A DNA stretch of 64,000 bases from Toxorhynchites rutilus septentrionalis (lineage: Eukaryota; Arthropoda; Insecta; Diptera; Culicidae): NCBI RefSeq assembly GCF_029784135.1, contig NC_073746.1, positions 186,811,983 to 186,875,982 on the forward strand. The letters are read 5' to 3'. Positions 33,841 through 45,999 of this stretch are shown in pieces; within the stretch, counting starts at the first letter, position 1; every line of letters starts with the position of its first letter. A program made the position numbers and the translations under genes. The notes under the pieces are model-generated. The model saw only the letters and a program-made list of their open reading frames with translations. It made no database searches and was not told the origin of the DNA.

Positions 33841-34499
33841 ATGCATCAATGCATTAAACTGACGTTATGGCGAAGCAGACGTTAAGGTTGTGCGCCAAAA
33901 AATTATTTGGGGAATACCAAGCATCTTGAATGTCTCACTGGAATGTTATAAGTTATTTGGGTTCGCGTGCCAGTCGTAAAACTGCCTTCAACTAGGATTA
34001 CATTTGCGCTAATATTGATCATAATGAAGCATTGATACTGTTTTCTAGGTTGTTATTAACAAAAAGAGTTTATTTCGCTTGTTTAGTCACCAAGAAAGTA
34101 AATGTTCTGGAATTTTGTATGTGATTAGGTTTCGCTTGCCAGTAGCAAAACTTCCTCCACTAAGGATGACAGGTGCGCTTCTCTCGAGCATGAGAAAGTT
34201 ATGCAACTCTTTTCGAGGCCAGTAATATTAACAGAAGCGTTTCTTTTGAAAATAGCGCAAAATGCTAGAAGTGTTTATATTCCTAGTAGTTTCAAGCCAC
34301 CAATGTAAACCAAGAAATAATTGCGACATACGATCAGCTAGTGTATTGTTTTGCGAGGGCAAGAATGAATCATCAATCAATTATCGTCAACTGATTCTGC
34401 AATGAAAAAACCATTTCAGAGATTATTCTACTAAGCAGTTGTTCCTAAAGTTTCACAGCATTATAGAATAATATCCGAATGTATAAACAGCAACTTTAT

Positions 34500-35763
34500 T
34501 TATTTATTGTCAAACGTCTTCGACCTAATGGTTGTACAGACTGCTTATAGGGACTTAATTCTATTCTTATAGATTAACCTACTAATATTAAAATCGAACA
34601 GTTCAGATACCTCGTTAAAGACGCGGCAGCAAGCGTCTAATGGATTATTTTGCCCATATATGGTACGGTGATTGGGCATCGCCAGGACTCGATGGTGGCG
34701 TAGCTGTCGGGATGGTGCGTGTAGGCTAACGTTTCGAAGTAGATAGCTGCAGTCAATTTTGTCTGTCAATACATCGAAAATAAAAATTCTCTGTAGCATC
34801 AATCGTCGGCTTTCCAGGGTTTGCATTCCAATAAGTGCACAGCGCTGTTCATAGCGTGGTAGGTTGGTTGGATCATTCCAGGGCAGGCCACGTAGAGCAT
34901 ACCTTACGAAGCGTTTCTGAACACGTTCGATGCGCTGGATATGTACAGCGTGATATGGGGCCCATACTTGTACTGCGTATTCCAAGACGCTGCGAACAAA
35001 AGCACAGTACAACGACTTCAGAGCGTAGACGTCATCGAAATGAGCTGTGTTGCGTCTCAAAAATCCAACCATCGCATTTGCTCTTGAAATTGTGACCGAG
35101 ACGTGCTCATGGAAACGCAGCTTGTTGTCAAGAAGAACTCCCAGATCTTTGATTCTATTGACTCTCTGCAGTGGCGAGAGATTCAACATGTATCCGTGTA
35201 CAATAGGGGAGCGAGAGCGCGTAAATGTGATGGCCTTGCATTTTTCAGCGTTTACATGCATTCCATTTTCCTGGCACCAAACCGTTAATCGCTCAATGTC
35301 AGCTTGCAGTATGCAGCAGTCTAAATTTGAATTACTCGGTAAATTTTCAAATCATCCGCATATAAAATTTTCTCCGAACATAACCTTTCGCACAGATCGT
35401 TAACGAATAATACAAAAATCAGAGGACCAAGAATGCTTCCTTGTGGCACACCAGATGGAATCGTAAATTCGTTGGATCTAGTACCGTGGACCTTGACAAA
35501 AGCTTTGCGGGATGATAAGTATGAGGTTAGCAGGTTTATGATCCAGGATGGTAAACCAAGTCGATCCATTTTCAGAATAGCAAGGTCGTGGGGTACTTTG
35601 TCAAAAGCTTTGGAGAAATCGACGTAAACAGCATCAACTTGTTGCCGCTTCTCGATTTTGTTGATTAGCATGTGAGTGTATGCCATAAGGTTCGTGGTGG
35701 TTGTGCGTTTTTTAACGAAGCCGTGTTGGGACTCTGAAATCACAGGCTGTACAATCGGACTTA
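34500..35763 (-). pseudogene. CR1/Jockey-type reverse transcriptase ORF2, 5'-truncated
   Basis: Minus-strand ORF2 from inside the fingers domain to the C-terminus. Motifs in order: SQHGFVKKRTTTTNL, AVYVDFSKAFDKVPHD (catalytic Asp), SGVPQGSILGPLIFVLFVND, and the active site ILYADDLKI. One base is lost at about 35332, after which the frame resumes as CQENGMHVNAEKCK, then IKDLGVLLDNKLRF and the long C-terminal region with PWNDPTNLPRYEQRC and FDFNISRLIYKNRIKSL, ending at 34545. It would copy element RNA at nicked chromosomal targets. A single frameshift plus the missing 5' half (endonuclease) make it dead, but it is the best preserved non-LTR copy here. The break at 35763 abuts a GACGTAG right end. 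Confidence 0.8.
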
Positions 35764-35948
35764 TATAAAATAACAGCGTAGTTCTACGTCAACAATGCGG
35801 TCGTATCTTGGGCAGAACCTCCTATAATTTTTTTTCTTCTTTTTGTTGAATTGCAGGGACTTCAAACTTTTTCAGTTCATTCTTCTCTAGCCCCTTGAGG
35901 AATCTTCAATACAAACTTCCAATCCAAAGTTTTTGTTGTTTTGATAGC

Positions 35949-36027
35949 GTTTGCATTAAAAAAATGGACAAAAATTGCCAATTTTTCATGGGTTTACCTT
36001 CACATGCACTGACGAAACTACCCATAT
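35949..36027. repeat. 80-nt dispersed repeat, copy 2
   Basis: Matches 6451-6531 over about 80 nt (same strand). The core 'tttttcatgggtttaccttc' is identical in both. No coding sense is supported; the short peptides read from both copies are a consequence of similarity. Confidence 0.5.
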
Positions 36028-36499
36028 ACAAATCAATCACCACAAATGTATTTTCGCACATTATTCGAGAACGGATCTTCCGAATTCAGCTGTCTATTTT
36101 GTCGTATTATTAGTCAAATTGAAATTCGCGTTAGTGCATTTAGCTTTGTGTGCCGTTGGTTTGAAGCAAAACTGACAATAGAGAAACTATTCATTCACTC
36201 TCCAAACACTTTTTTATTATTTTATCCATACAGAACGCAGGATCCATCTCGTCCAGGGCCACAGAGGGCAGTTATCAGCATATCTCATTTTCCTTCGGCA
36301 TCTTTTATCGTCATATGCACCATGCAACGACCAATCACCACCCTTCTGTCATCATCGCTCTATTGTACCACTGGTGAAGTGCACAAACAATAGCCAACAA
36401 TCTAACTAAACGTTCCTTTTTAGGGCCTCTAAATTATTCACAAGGATAATAATAATGGAGTTTCACAAACATATCTAGAATTAAAATGCAACAAATAGC

Positions 36500-36565
36500 C
36501 TAACCTAATCCTACGTCATATGCGGTCGTGTCTTGGAACACAACCTTCCTGTAACTTTTTCTCAC
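36500..36565. mobile_element. Isolated GACGTAG-family right end
   Basis: TAATCCTACGTCATATGCGG followed by 'tcgtgtcttggaacacaacc' matches the right-end signature of the family. No left end lies within the preceding 500 bp, so this is a solo terminus. Confidence 0.45.
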
Positions 36566-36575
36566 AATATGTTAA

Positions 36576-37225
36576 TAGGGGAAAGTTGGGAAAGGCGGAC
36601 ACCTATGTATGATTGATAAATTACATTTGTATTTTAAATTTAAATGATGTACAAACATGCAATACAGTGTATCAATACCTGTGACACTTACTATGTACAC
36701 CTAGCAGGCATTCTGTTAAAATTGTAAATAAAAACAAAATAGTAATCTACGTGAGCGTTTTACCATCACTTCTCTTCCAGTTTATCGAACTCCAGAAATA
36801 ATGAAGAAATATCTTTTTACTCCAGAAATAATGAAGAAAAATAATACTAATCGGGTCGGGTAAGACGGACACTCCATCGAAGGAAAGGAAATTTGTTTTG
36901 AAATCAATTTGATTATCTCCTATTTTATTTACCAGGTGCCCACTAACTACGTTTGCAAGTGCAACCACATATCATGGACGAATAATCGTTTTAAAACGTA
37001 ATCCGAATGTATTATTCCGAATGCCGGAAAAATGAGAAATGAGAAAAATTACAAACCCTTCCAGGTGATTTTAGTCTAGTCTTTTTGTTTGATCAATTTT
37101 AAGGTCTATTTAGACCTCCAAAACTAATTGAGTACATAAACGTGAATTTTCAGTTAGTGTCCATCTGTCTCACCCCAGGTATCCATCTTTCCCGCCAAGT
37201 ATCCGTATTTCCCGACACAATCTTA
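36576..37225. mobile_element. Possible MITE with GGAAAG...CGGACACC ends
   Basis: The left part reads GGGGAAAGTTGGGAAAGGCG then GACACC. The right part, reverse-complemented, contains GGCGGGAAAGATGG then ATACCTGGGG and GACAGATGGACAC. The inverted relationship is imperfect, and an inner copy of GTAAGACGGACACTCC is at 36858. Related wording occurs at 20095-20140. Boundaries are approximate. Confidence 0.35.
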
Positions 37226-37623
37226 TTGTTTCAAAGATGCCGGACCAATTCATTTTATAAAATTTCTGCATCAAAGACAAATCTATATATATAAAAATCT
37301 CGTGTCACGATGTTCGTGGTCGAACTCCTCCGAAACGGCTCAACCGATTTTGATGAAATTATGCACAAAAAACTTGATAGGCATGAGAATAGGTCGTAAT
37401 CTATATACGATACCGCTAGAATACCGATTACCATATATTAGGGTGGTCCTACGCAGAAATATATTTTTCAATTTGGTTCAATCCATATAAATAACTCCAA
37501 ATATTAACCTCCATCGCCTGTTTCAAATCGCGATTTGAGTATGTTTGTATAAACAATCCTCAAAAATTTAACCATCGTTCGTTTTTCAAACAGAACGAAT
37601 TTATTTACATTGTTGAATGACAG

Positions 37624-37970
37624 ATGGCGCTACATCCGCTTAATCGAACTTTCATCCACACATGCGCAAGTATCCTCAATTCGTCTAAAGTAAGGCGCGT
37701 CGTCGGAGAGCTGAAAGCCTTTTTGAATGAGCATGATGAATTTTTTTTCTTAAAATCACACTTACTCGGATTACAAAATGACAATCACGATATTGTCATC
37801 AATTCTGATAAAACACCAGCTACAAAGCATGTGTATAGATACAATTCGCAAGTATTACTGGAATAATTTTAAACGATTGCACAAAGGTGCGAGAAATTGT
37901 GATTCGAAATAAAACCATAATCTGGAATTCATTCATGACACGCATCATCGATACGACCCTCTTCGCGTTC
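37624..37970 (+). pseudogene. Helitron Rep/helicase ORF relic
   Basis: The frame from 37624 ends in DIVINSDKTPATKHVYRYNS, matching the conserved Helitron string of the type ADKxPxxEHxRRYNxP found ahead of the Rep catalytic domain. After a stop at 37864, a shifted frame continues with REIVIRNK, which parallels the downstream REIVxR-type block. The Rep two-Tyr motif and helicase motifs are absent; a SINE fragment follows at 37977. Non-functional. Confidence 0.5.
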
Positions 37971-37976
37971 ATCCTC

Positions 37977-38140
37977 AATGGCACTAACGTTCCTAAAGTC
38001 TCAACGTAGTAATTCTTGGGACATTTTTATTAGAGCTTAGTTGTGATTTTTATGCTAGAATACATCCATGCTCTAGAATAAGTGTGACTATAGTGCAAGT
38101 CAGAAGGGATTTTTGGCGAAAAATCTCCCAGCCGTACTGA
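37977..38140 (-). mobile_element. SINE fragment, tRNA head missing
   Basis: The minus strand matches the body and 3' part of the SINE at 55796-56069 (for example 'tggcactaacgttcct', 'gtgcaagtcagaag', 'gaaaaatctccc' in forward sense). The tRNA-like box A/B head is absent, so the copy is 5'-truncated. Inserted inside the Helitron. Confidence 0.6.
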
Positions 38141-38639
38141 AGAGACAAGACGAATATTGCATAAACATTAAATAAGAGACCCCGCCACAGGTACTCCTTC
38201 CATTATTAACATCATTTCTCATTTTGAATCAAATTTATGAACAGTTAGAGGAGGCGAAACAAACAAGAAGGTGTGCTCCATGCTTTTTATGATGAATCGA
38301 CATGGTCAGGACAATGCCATTCAAAGAAGCCGTTAGTTGTGCCAACAATTTCTGAGGTAGAGAGCGAATGACTGCGATTTCTACGACACAATCAACAAAA
38401 GCGGTGTGAGGAAGAATACATTCACTTGCGAGACGCTATCATGAACAAAGCCGACACAGCCTTTGATATTGCCAGGTCAAAAAGCAATGCATTATCATCA
38501 CACTACAGCATGTATGTTCAAACGTATAATGAAGTTCCTCATGAGCTTCATTACAACATTACACGTCTTCGGTCCCACACGTTGCTGAATGTATTCGGTT
38601 GAATGGCGGAAGCGATTCAATTAATTCTTTTTTAGTGTG

Positions 38640-38960
38640 GTTAGTCAACAAAATACGCCCGAAGAAATATTTTTCCTCGGAAATTCCAAATATGCCTACT
38701 GCTCACCCGTATTCTCAAATCTGATCGAGTCAGAATAACCCAAACGGATCGCAATCTTGCAGTCTGTAATCCGCTCAACTCAAGTCCAATCGAGTTGTGC
38801 AAATGTGGCAACCTTGCCACGGAACTCGACATAAACAATTTCATTGCATTCTTTGTTCTTGAGAGGCTTTGAACTTTGCAGTTCATTCGTCTCTCGACAT
38901 AGACAACTTTGAGCTTCGTGTTTCATTTCTGTAAAGTGAAAAATTTAATGGATTTTCGAG
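38640..38960. repeat. Helitron-internal repeat shared with 55.4-56.9 kb
   Basis: 'gttgtgcaaatgtggcaacc' and neighbours recur in inverted sense at 56740-56790 and, more diverged, at 55560-55600. 'tcgagtgaaataagtacgct' followed by 'ttaaaaac' recurs near 56115. This links the 55-57 kb inverted repeat to the same Helitron family. Confidence 0.5.
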
Positions 38961-39012
38961 TGAAATAAGTACGCTTTAAAAACAAAAATATATCTATCAT
39001 TAGCTCTTAGAT

Positions 39013-39016
<4 letters not shown>

Positions 39017-39078
<62 letters not shown>
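39017..39078. repeat. (TA)31 microsatellite between inverted 10-mers
   Basis: Pure TA repeat bounded by TAGATGTAC on the left and GTACATCTA on the right, so the whole block 39008-39087 is a perfect palindrome. Confidence 0.95.
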
Positions 39079-39082
<4 letters not shown>

Positions 39083-39128
39083 ATCTAAGTACATCTACAT
39101 CTAAGAAAGTACGAATGTCTAGAAAGTA

Positions 39129-39266
<138 letters not shown>

Positions 39267-39374
39267 TTAAAACATTCGAATACGCTTACAATACATTAAT
39301 TATTTTTTATTAAACAAAAATATTCACTGGAAATAATGTATATGGCAGAACAACGTTTGCCGGGTCAGCTAGTT

Positions 39375-41390
39375 TTATTATATTTTTAGCCTATCAATAT
39401 GTGGTGAGATAGCTACATATTTTTTTTGTGAAATTTACGAAAAAAATCAACGGTATCCATCTTTACCGTCTTCCACAACTGGTAATACTGCATCAACAAA
39501 AGTCTAAAAAGTCCGAACGCATGCATCATGCCGTACAATCGAACATGGGGTCCGCGCAAAAAAAAATATATAGCCGCTTTCAATATATGTCACATAAAAT
39601 AGATTTTATATTCTAACTGAAAGACAGTTTGCCAAAACCAAGCCCTTCCCAACCTGCTGAACAGATTGCTCCACCTTTGAAATCCCTCCCTCTGTCCGCG
39701 GGAAAAGATTTCTCTCTGTTGATGACGTGTCTGTATTCGAGTTGTATGTTCCCTGTCGTAATTGTCACGTGCCACCCGCTGTGTTCGAATGGCTCGATGC
39801 TGCTGCTGAGTGAAAACTACGATCAAGTGAAACCAGTGGAAGACAACAAAAAAGATGCCATATTTTATGGATACCATAATATTAAACCTATGTAATTGGT
39901 GTCGCCAGCTAATGATATACGCGCCTATTTCCTCCGGTGTTCATTTCTCTATTTGGCCTCTCGCAGCGATTGTGGGGGGAAATGAAAAATTACACCACAG
40001 GAGGGTGCACAACAAATGTTTTGTTTCATCCATTTATCAACTTTATTTATTAACGCGCTGTAATGAAATGGAAATATGAAATGATCGAATCACTCTTTCG
40101 GACTAGTTTCGTTTGATTGGCGTTCATTTTATTATATTTTTGATTAGCTTAGATATGACAGCTAAGTATGATACGAACCTAAGATGGACAAATAAATATT
40201 AAAACTCGATTGTTGTTTTGCTGTAAAATACGGCACAACCATGAAACACTTTGCATAATAATAATGAATTCATATTTTTAGTAGCTGTGGTAAGTAATAA
40301 TTTAAAATCACTATCAACTAGAATATGCTAAACTTGAATACGCATCAATCCCTTTATTTAATACAGTAATAATTTATACATGAAAGAACGAAACGTGGAA
40401 TCATTTCTATAAATTTTCGCTAATGATGGCGAAAAATACGCTAAAGTGTAATCGATTATCGTCATATGAAATATGGGAAAACGAAACGCGATCGCATAAT
40501 GTTATGACTTGCGGAGAGAGAATTTATTATTTATAGACAAAAAGCGGTGAGGCTTGGCTGCACGGATGGGCGCTGCTTAGAGTGCTTATAATTTCAACGT
40601 TCAGCGAAAAGGTTGATTTAAACAAGTCGTAAATTTTCCGTATTTTTCTCGCTTTACTACTTCTCCTACAATCTCAATGATACAGTGTAATTTATTTATG
40701 AGCTGAACTTCGAAGTCAAACGTAAAAGGCTTCATAGTTTTCGAAATTATCCCTCTTTCCGGCGGCGTATTTTTCGAATAACGGTTGGAAAACCAGTTAC
40801 CTCCACCAAAGTCACGTTTTCGTCTGGTCGGATTCACGGGGACCTATCGGTAGAGTGTTACCCAACAGCAGCGGGCGATGTTCGGCACATTTTTTCCTCT
40901 CTCTCTCTCGTAAATCCAACATAAATAAAGCCAACACGAAGGAGCTATAAATTAAACCATCTATCTGAGTACATAAATCATTCGTAGAATTAAATTAGTC
41001 GACAGATGAAAATGTCATGTTACAACTAAATTTTTCGGTAAATCTTACGAGCGAAGCGGCAGTCTCATATATAATTCATTGTCGAAATCATGAGAATATG
41101 AAATATGGAGCACAAATAGAACATTAAATCGTAAAATCGCCTGGCTGTGATCTGAGGCAGCACAAATTTATTTCAGCAGGAAAACAAAGTGATAACTTAT
41201 GAATCTAATCGTTTACTATTCGTTCACTCCGGTGTTCTTGGGAAAATACAATCCATTTCAACTCTCCTTGTATTCTGGAGTGTTTTTTACATTTGAATTG
41301 ATTTATCAACGCGTACGCGAACGAATATTCATAAATAAGAATACCATACCACACACTGTAGACAAAGGTATCACATACGCCTGCAACATT
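39375..41390. other. 2 kb with no recognisable gene or element
   Basis: A GC-balanced patch at 39620-39840 has no supported ORF or splice signals. A short CT run lies at 40900-40913. Otherwise AT-rich and single-copy in appearance. Confidence 0.35.
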
Positions 41391-41394
41391 AATA

Positions 41395-42060
41395 TTAGGT
41401 TGGGGAAAAATAAATCCATTATTTTGAATGTTCATTAAATCACAGAAGTAGTCGGAGTTGATCGACATGTTTGTAGTCGTAGCATAACCCAAGAGCAGAA
41501 GTTCGACCATTAAATAGTTTTAAACTATTTGCGCAAAGCAGGATTCAATGACAAGTTCGATGTTTCGGTGCATCACCAATTAACACTAAAAAACAAGATG
41601 GATCGAACTTCCATCTGCGGAGCTTTGACAAAAAAGGAATGACATCGCCCCTTTTTCTAAACGAATAGTGACCGGCGATGAAAAATGGGTCACATGCAAC
41701 AATATTGTACAAAAATGACCGTGACCAAAACTTGGTGAAGGCTAGGAAGGCTCTAGGATAAGGAAGATTCTGTACGGCCAAACACTAAATTCAGATCTCT
41801 ACTGTAAACAACAGAACCGTTTGAAACTATCGATTGACCAGGAACGGCCAGAATGGACCAACAGTAGAGGTGTTGTGTTCTATCAGGACAACGCAAGGCC
41901 ACACACGTCTGTGGTGACTCACCAGAAACTACGGGAGCTTGGTTGGCAAGTTCCAATGCATCCACCATATAATCCGGTATTGGCATTGCAAAACTTCCTG
42001 AGTGATAAGGAATTGGGATCATTATTCATTTACCTGTTCGGTTGTTTGTACCCCGGGTAA
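41395..42060 (+). pseudogene. mariner element 5' half, degenerate
   Basis: Starts with the end TTAGGTTGGGGAAAAATAAA. Further in, mariner transposase blocks read in shifting plus frames: IVTGDEKWVTC (first Asp) near 41665, and from 41821 KLSIDQERPEWTN, VVFYQDNARPHTSVVTHQKL (second Asp) and LGWQVPMHPPYNPVLAL, where the third-Asp motif is destroyed. The N-terminal DNA-binding region is largely deleted. It is similar to, but not the same copy as, the mariner at 12145-13470. Confidence 0.65.
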
Positions 42061-42159
42061 TGAAATGCTACAAATGTATGCAACTCAAACACACGGCCGC
42101 CTATTGTTGCAATTAAAAACGTTGCGCAGATTGTAGAAAGAGGCATGATAAGAATCCTT

Positions 42160-42450
42160 GCACGAAAGAACGTTCAAAGCGGACTCATGCAGAAATGCTT
42201 AAGAGTTCCATGCCAATGACACAGGACTATCCCTACTCGATTCTGCAGAACGATGAGCCTTTTGCTGACGCTCCCAGTGCAGGAAGTTCCTCTATATTGC
42301 TAAAAAGGAAAAAATACTTCTTTTCCATCACTCCCCAGAAAGAAGACCTAAACTTCCCAAGTTGGAATGGAACTTGGGGTCTTCGTAGCCTAATTGGTTG
42401 CGTGCCCGCGACTAAGCGAACTATCATGAGCTCATAACTCAGGGCCCCTC
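42160..42450 (+). pseudogene. I-type retrotransposon ORF1 C-terminal scrap
   Basis: A frame through 42163-42436 reads KERSKRTHAEMLKSSMPMTQ, then SILQNDEPFADAPSAGSSS and KRKKYFFSITPQKED. The AEMxK..MxMTQ and acidic/Ser plus KRK layout resembles the region after the zinc knuckles in I-clade ORF1 proteins. The preceding Cys-rich knuckles are not convincing. The call is tentative. Confidence 0.35.
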
Positions 42451-42899
42451 AACTGACCATCTTATTCCATGTTATTCTAGCTATTATATCCACGCAACAA
42501 TCATCATGTGTCGGTAATCCCAGTCCCTTACCGCTCACATTTTCGGTCTGCTACATCGGTAATTGGCACTATTAATAACGCAACCAAGGAAGCCTCATAT
42601 CAACAGTCCCGCTGTGAACAGCCCAACTGTGAACATTGGAACAATAGCAATATTCTTGCGCCGAAAAAAGGTGACATGTATATTGCATCGATAGAATAGG
42701 AATTCTGTTGCGCCTAAACGGCTACTGTGTTATAGATAAAACAAATGTTTATCGATATATAGCGATACTCTTACCTCTCAAAATGGTAACAGTGTAATAT
42801 ACAACAAAAGTTATCCTCAGATAAAAAATGTACACGAATGAATTCGGCTCTGTTACAGCTGAATTGCTAAATGAGCCTAATAAATTAAACTGTTGGGAT

Positions 42900-43605
42900 A
42901 AAAAACTGACCTTTCTCAAGGTCAAGTGTTTAATTTAGTTTCCCAATTTGGCCTTTTTTAAGGTTAGAGAAAAGTGAACTGAGAAAGTACGAATGTCTAT
43001 AATTCAAAACATCATCACCGTTACACCAATAAATCCGAACACACTTCTAAATTGACATGAAATTCTCCTTCAACAAAAAATTATAAAAAAATTTCCGCTT
43101 TTGATTACTTCGGATATTGTTTCAGAATTCATCGAAAATATTAAAATACCTCTTTAGCCGAAAGTTTTGGTGGCCCTGCAAATGATCGATGAGTTTGCGT
43201 GTATTTGTAGAAGCAGTGGAAGATGAGCGACTCATAATCCATTATTGTTCTAACTTTGCTGCTAGCTTGAGTGAGACTGTGATTTGAATAATGATGCTCA
43301 TGGTTTGAATTACAACTATTTTTCAGTTCATTCGTCTTCAGTCTTGAAAAAGGCCAATGTGGAAAACTAAACCAAACTCTCGTCCTTGAGAAAGGTCAAA
43401 TCTCGTCGTCATCTGATCGCTATATGGATGATTGATGAATCGTGCTTGCTGTGGAATTGCAAATAGCTTGTTTAAACGCGCGGAGCTTAAATTGCAATAT
43501 TTTCCCTATTCACATTGTATTCGTTCTACGGACAATTTCTATCTCATAAAAATGTGTCCTATTTTCTGATTTGGCACCAATACTGAAAGACGTAGTCTTA
43601 GATAA
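42900..43605 (-). mobile_element. Degenerate GACGTAG-family element (reverse orientation)
   Basis: 43530-43605 reads, on the minus strand, a left-end signature (GACTACGTCTTTCAGTATTG, then 'gtgccaaatcagaaaatagg'). Within the next 700 bp lie stem-loops of the same type as in other copies: GACCTTTCTCAAGGTC at 42908-42923 with a perfect 6-bp stem, GGCCTTTTTTAAGGTT at 42950, and on the minus strand 43382-43397. No right end was found. Confidence 0.4.
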
Positions 43606-43683
43606 AAAAAAATAGGTAATGATTTCCTAGCTTTGCATTATTGTTAAACATACAAAATAGTTTAAAACAAAGTAACACTAACC

Positions 43684-43745
43684 GCGGGCCAACCAGAAGA
43701 GCCTGCCGGGCCACATATGGCCCGTGAGCCGCAGGTTGGTTTTAG
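43684..43745. repeat. GC-rich palindromic patch, hAT-like end
   Basis: CCGCGGGCCAACC at the left and GGTTGGTTTTAG to the right, with GCCGGGCCACATATGGCCCG between them, forms an imperfect hairpin. GGGCCACATxTGGCCCGxGxGCC wording is typical of hAT-type MITEs in many animals. Only this fragment is visible. Confidence 0.3.
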
Positions 43746-44432
43746 CTGTTCCAGACCCACAGGAAGGTCGTATCAGTTCTTCATCCATCTACTTCTGCTA
43801 CAACTTCTTTCTTGTGCACCTTGTTGTTGGTCGCATATTTGCCAATATATCGGCATATTTTCCGAGAACTGATCATGAAAAATATCGCTACTTAGCCATC
43901 GAAGTTTTTAAAGAACTTGATGTTATTATATCTCCATGCTTCTTAATGGGACGTGATCATATTAACCCAGTACATAATTATGTCGAACTAAATATTATAA
44001 CCAATTCAATTTGTGGGTGACCAACAACAACACAAATCCAAGCGTAGAAATCTAGTTGATAAGCTACCACTTTGGAGTGGGACCTAATCAATCATTAATA
44101 AGTTTCATTGAATATAAATGGATTCCTGCTCATCTCGCATCATAACTTGAACTTGAACATGAAATTTCTCCAAGGTAATGAATATCTAAGCGATCAATTA
44201 CAAACAAGAGTAAATACATTGCAGTCCAATAGTTTTTTTTTCATCAGCAGCATAATTCTCACAAATTACCGGAAAGGCTATAATAGTTGGAGAAGTATCG
44301 CAAATAAACGCATCACTCTTAACCAACGCTTCCGCCCCTCTGCTGTACAAGAACGGCTTCCTCTGGTACACAACAGCAATAAAGTATATATTATAAGTCT
44401 TTCGCAATATACAGTCAATAAATTTCTTTTTA

Positions 44433-45257
44433 ATGTTTTCTAGCTGTAGGAATAGAACCATCAATGTTATTTATGATATTTTACCCTCCTTCAACAATGT
44501 TATGTTCAGTTTGGCCATATATTACAACCGCACCATCCGTATCGTCGATTCCTTTTTGTCGTCAGGGTGCGCGTGGAAGTTTTGTGAGTTCGGTATGGTT
44601 GTGTTTCCATGTCCTTACAGTGCTGCTTTCGAAGCTGGCGAAAAAGGAATTTACTTTATCTTACTTCTACTGGGGGCATCCATTGAAAACGTATCGTTTT
44701 TCTATACCACTGTGCTCAATAAAAACAGTAACGAAAATTATTTCTTGTGTGTCGTGGCAAAAATATATTCAGTTACGAGGCGTCATTTAGGGACCCTACC
44801 TATGGCCCACAGAAGCTTACTCTTTTACCATTTTTTTTATTCTCCTGATCGCCCAGTACACTCGGAGCTCTGTTTTAGCCGAGATTTATGGGCAATATAT
44901 TTGTTACGAAAAGCTTCTAAGTTTAATGTTTTCCCTTGGTGTTATAAGCCCAGCACCACCCACCAAAAGAAGGTGCGAGCCAAAGTCTACACACAGCCAT
45001 ATATTCTCCTCCACTGTTCCTTCAGAAATTGCTTCTCTGCCTTCCAATTTCTTCGTTCGCTGGGAGAGTATTGGGCTCGTCCCGTCACACGTTTCAATGC
45101 AACCTCGAGTGCCGCCGATATGCCGCTTTCCACAGGTTCACGGAATCTGCAAGTGGATGAATTTAGGTGCGATCCACTGTTTACTGGAGGAAAGCAGAGC
45201 AGTCTTTTTGCCTGTGATATAATACATTGCCGCATATGTGGCGAAGCAATTTGTTAA
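44433..45257 (+). other. Unassigned 274-codon open frame
   Basis: This is the second longest ORF after the transposases. The product has no motif I recognise: it is rich in Phe, Tyr, Cys and Ser, with no clear signal peptide or repeated domain. The opposite strand between 44987 and 45235 is also open with a more protein-like composition (basic, WKAEKQFLKEQWRR). There is no splice support or mobile-element motif. It may be chance, or one strand may be a decayed gene. Reported because of its length only. Confidence 0.15.
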
Positions 45258-45999
45258 ATCAAGCAGAGTGATTGCCGTTGTTCCTCCCATGTAGTATTAC
45301 GGAGGGGAAATCACATTAGAATATGCACGATTGATGGAGCCAAACAGAGAATAAACAATAGAAGTTACTACTTGAAACAGGGAATACGTAGTAATTAATT
45401 ACGTCAAATTGTTCACTTTAAAATGAGTTATTGAAATTGGTATAACATACATAACTCAATATTGCACACTCGCAATTTTTTCGCCATCCTTTATAATATT
45501 ATGAGGAGTGTATCGAAAAGTAATATCATACATTTGATACGTTATTATTCACAAACGGATGTATATTTTCAGGACGTGTATTCACAGATTTTTTGTTTAA
45601 TTGTTAAGAACAATGTGTTTCGAAACATGTCAGTTTTTGGGAAGAATTGGCCAACAGCGTCCAGGAAGTGCATCCAAAGATCTACAGAAATCAGCGATCT
45701 GCTTAAATTATTTACTCCACTATCTGTCAACAGTATAAGCAAAAATGAAACGTGTTTAACCAGAAATTCCAACAACCTATTCGCATTTTTGAAATTTCTA
45801 AATGATGGATATTACTTTTGGAGACACTCATTTCTTTCCCCTTGTTGGATGTGAACCATTGCGTCCCTTATTTTGAACTATTATGGTATGCCCCATTTTT
45901 ATACTACGCTTCAAGCTTATCTACTGATTATTGATGAAGAAGTTGACTGAAAGCTATAGCGAGATAAGTACCAATCAGGAATAATTTGTTTGATGAAAT

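Larger units (their letters stand above)
32834..35790. mobile_element. GACGTAG-palindrome element, copy 5, with insertions
   Basis: The left end TTTTGACGTAGAACTACGTC begins at 32834, and a right end GCGTAGTTCTACGTC with the tail 'aacaatgcggtcgtatcttg' is at 35776-35820. Within it lie a Jockey-type 5' fragment (33285-33840, plus) and a CR1/Jockey reverse transcriptase (34500-35763, minus), explaining its 2.9-kb length. Whether the two ends belong to one original copy is likely but not proven. Confidence 0.4.

Noticed and set aside
33277..33849. 190-codon minus-strand ORF
   Set aside because: It lies opposite the Jockey-type leader and ORF1, whose plus-strand motifs are recognisable. The minus reading has no motif and is a shadow.
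34545..35763. Two separate retrotransposon genes
   Set aside because: The two ORFs join in sense after a single-base loss near 35332, so they are one ORF2 with a frameshift.
36046..36393. 115-codon plus-strand ORF as a gene
   Set aside because: Begins in the 80-nt dispersed repeat and has no motif or splice support.
39629..39895. Possible exon (GC-balanced ORF)
   Set aside because: No acceptor or donor frames the open part, and both strands are equally open.
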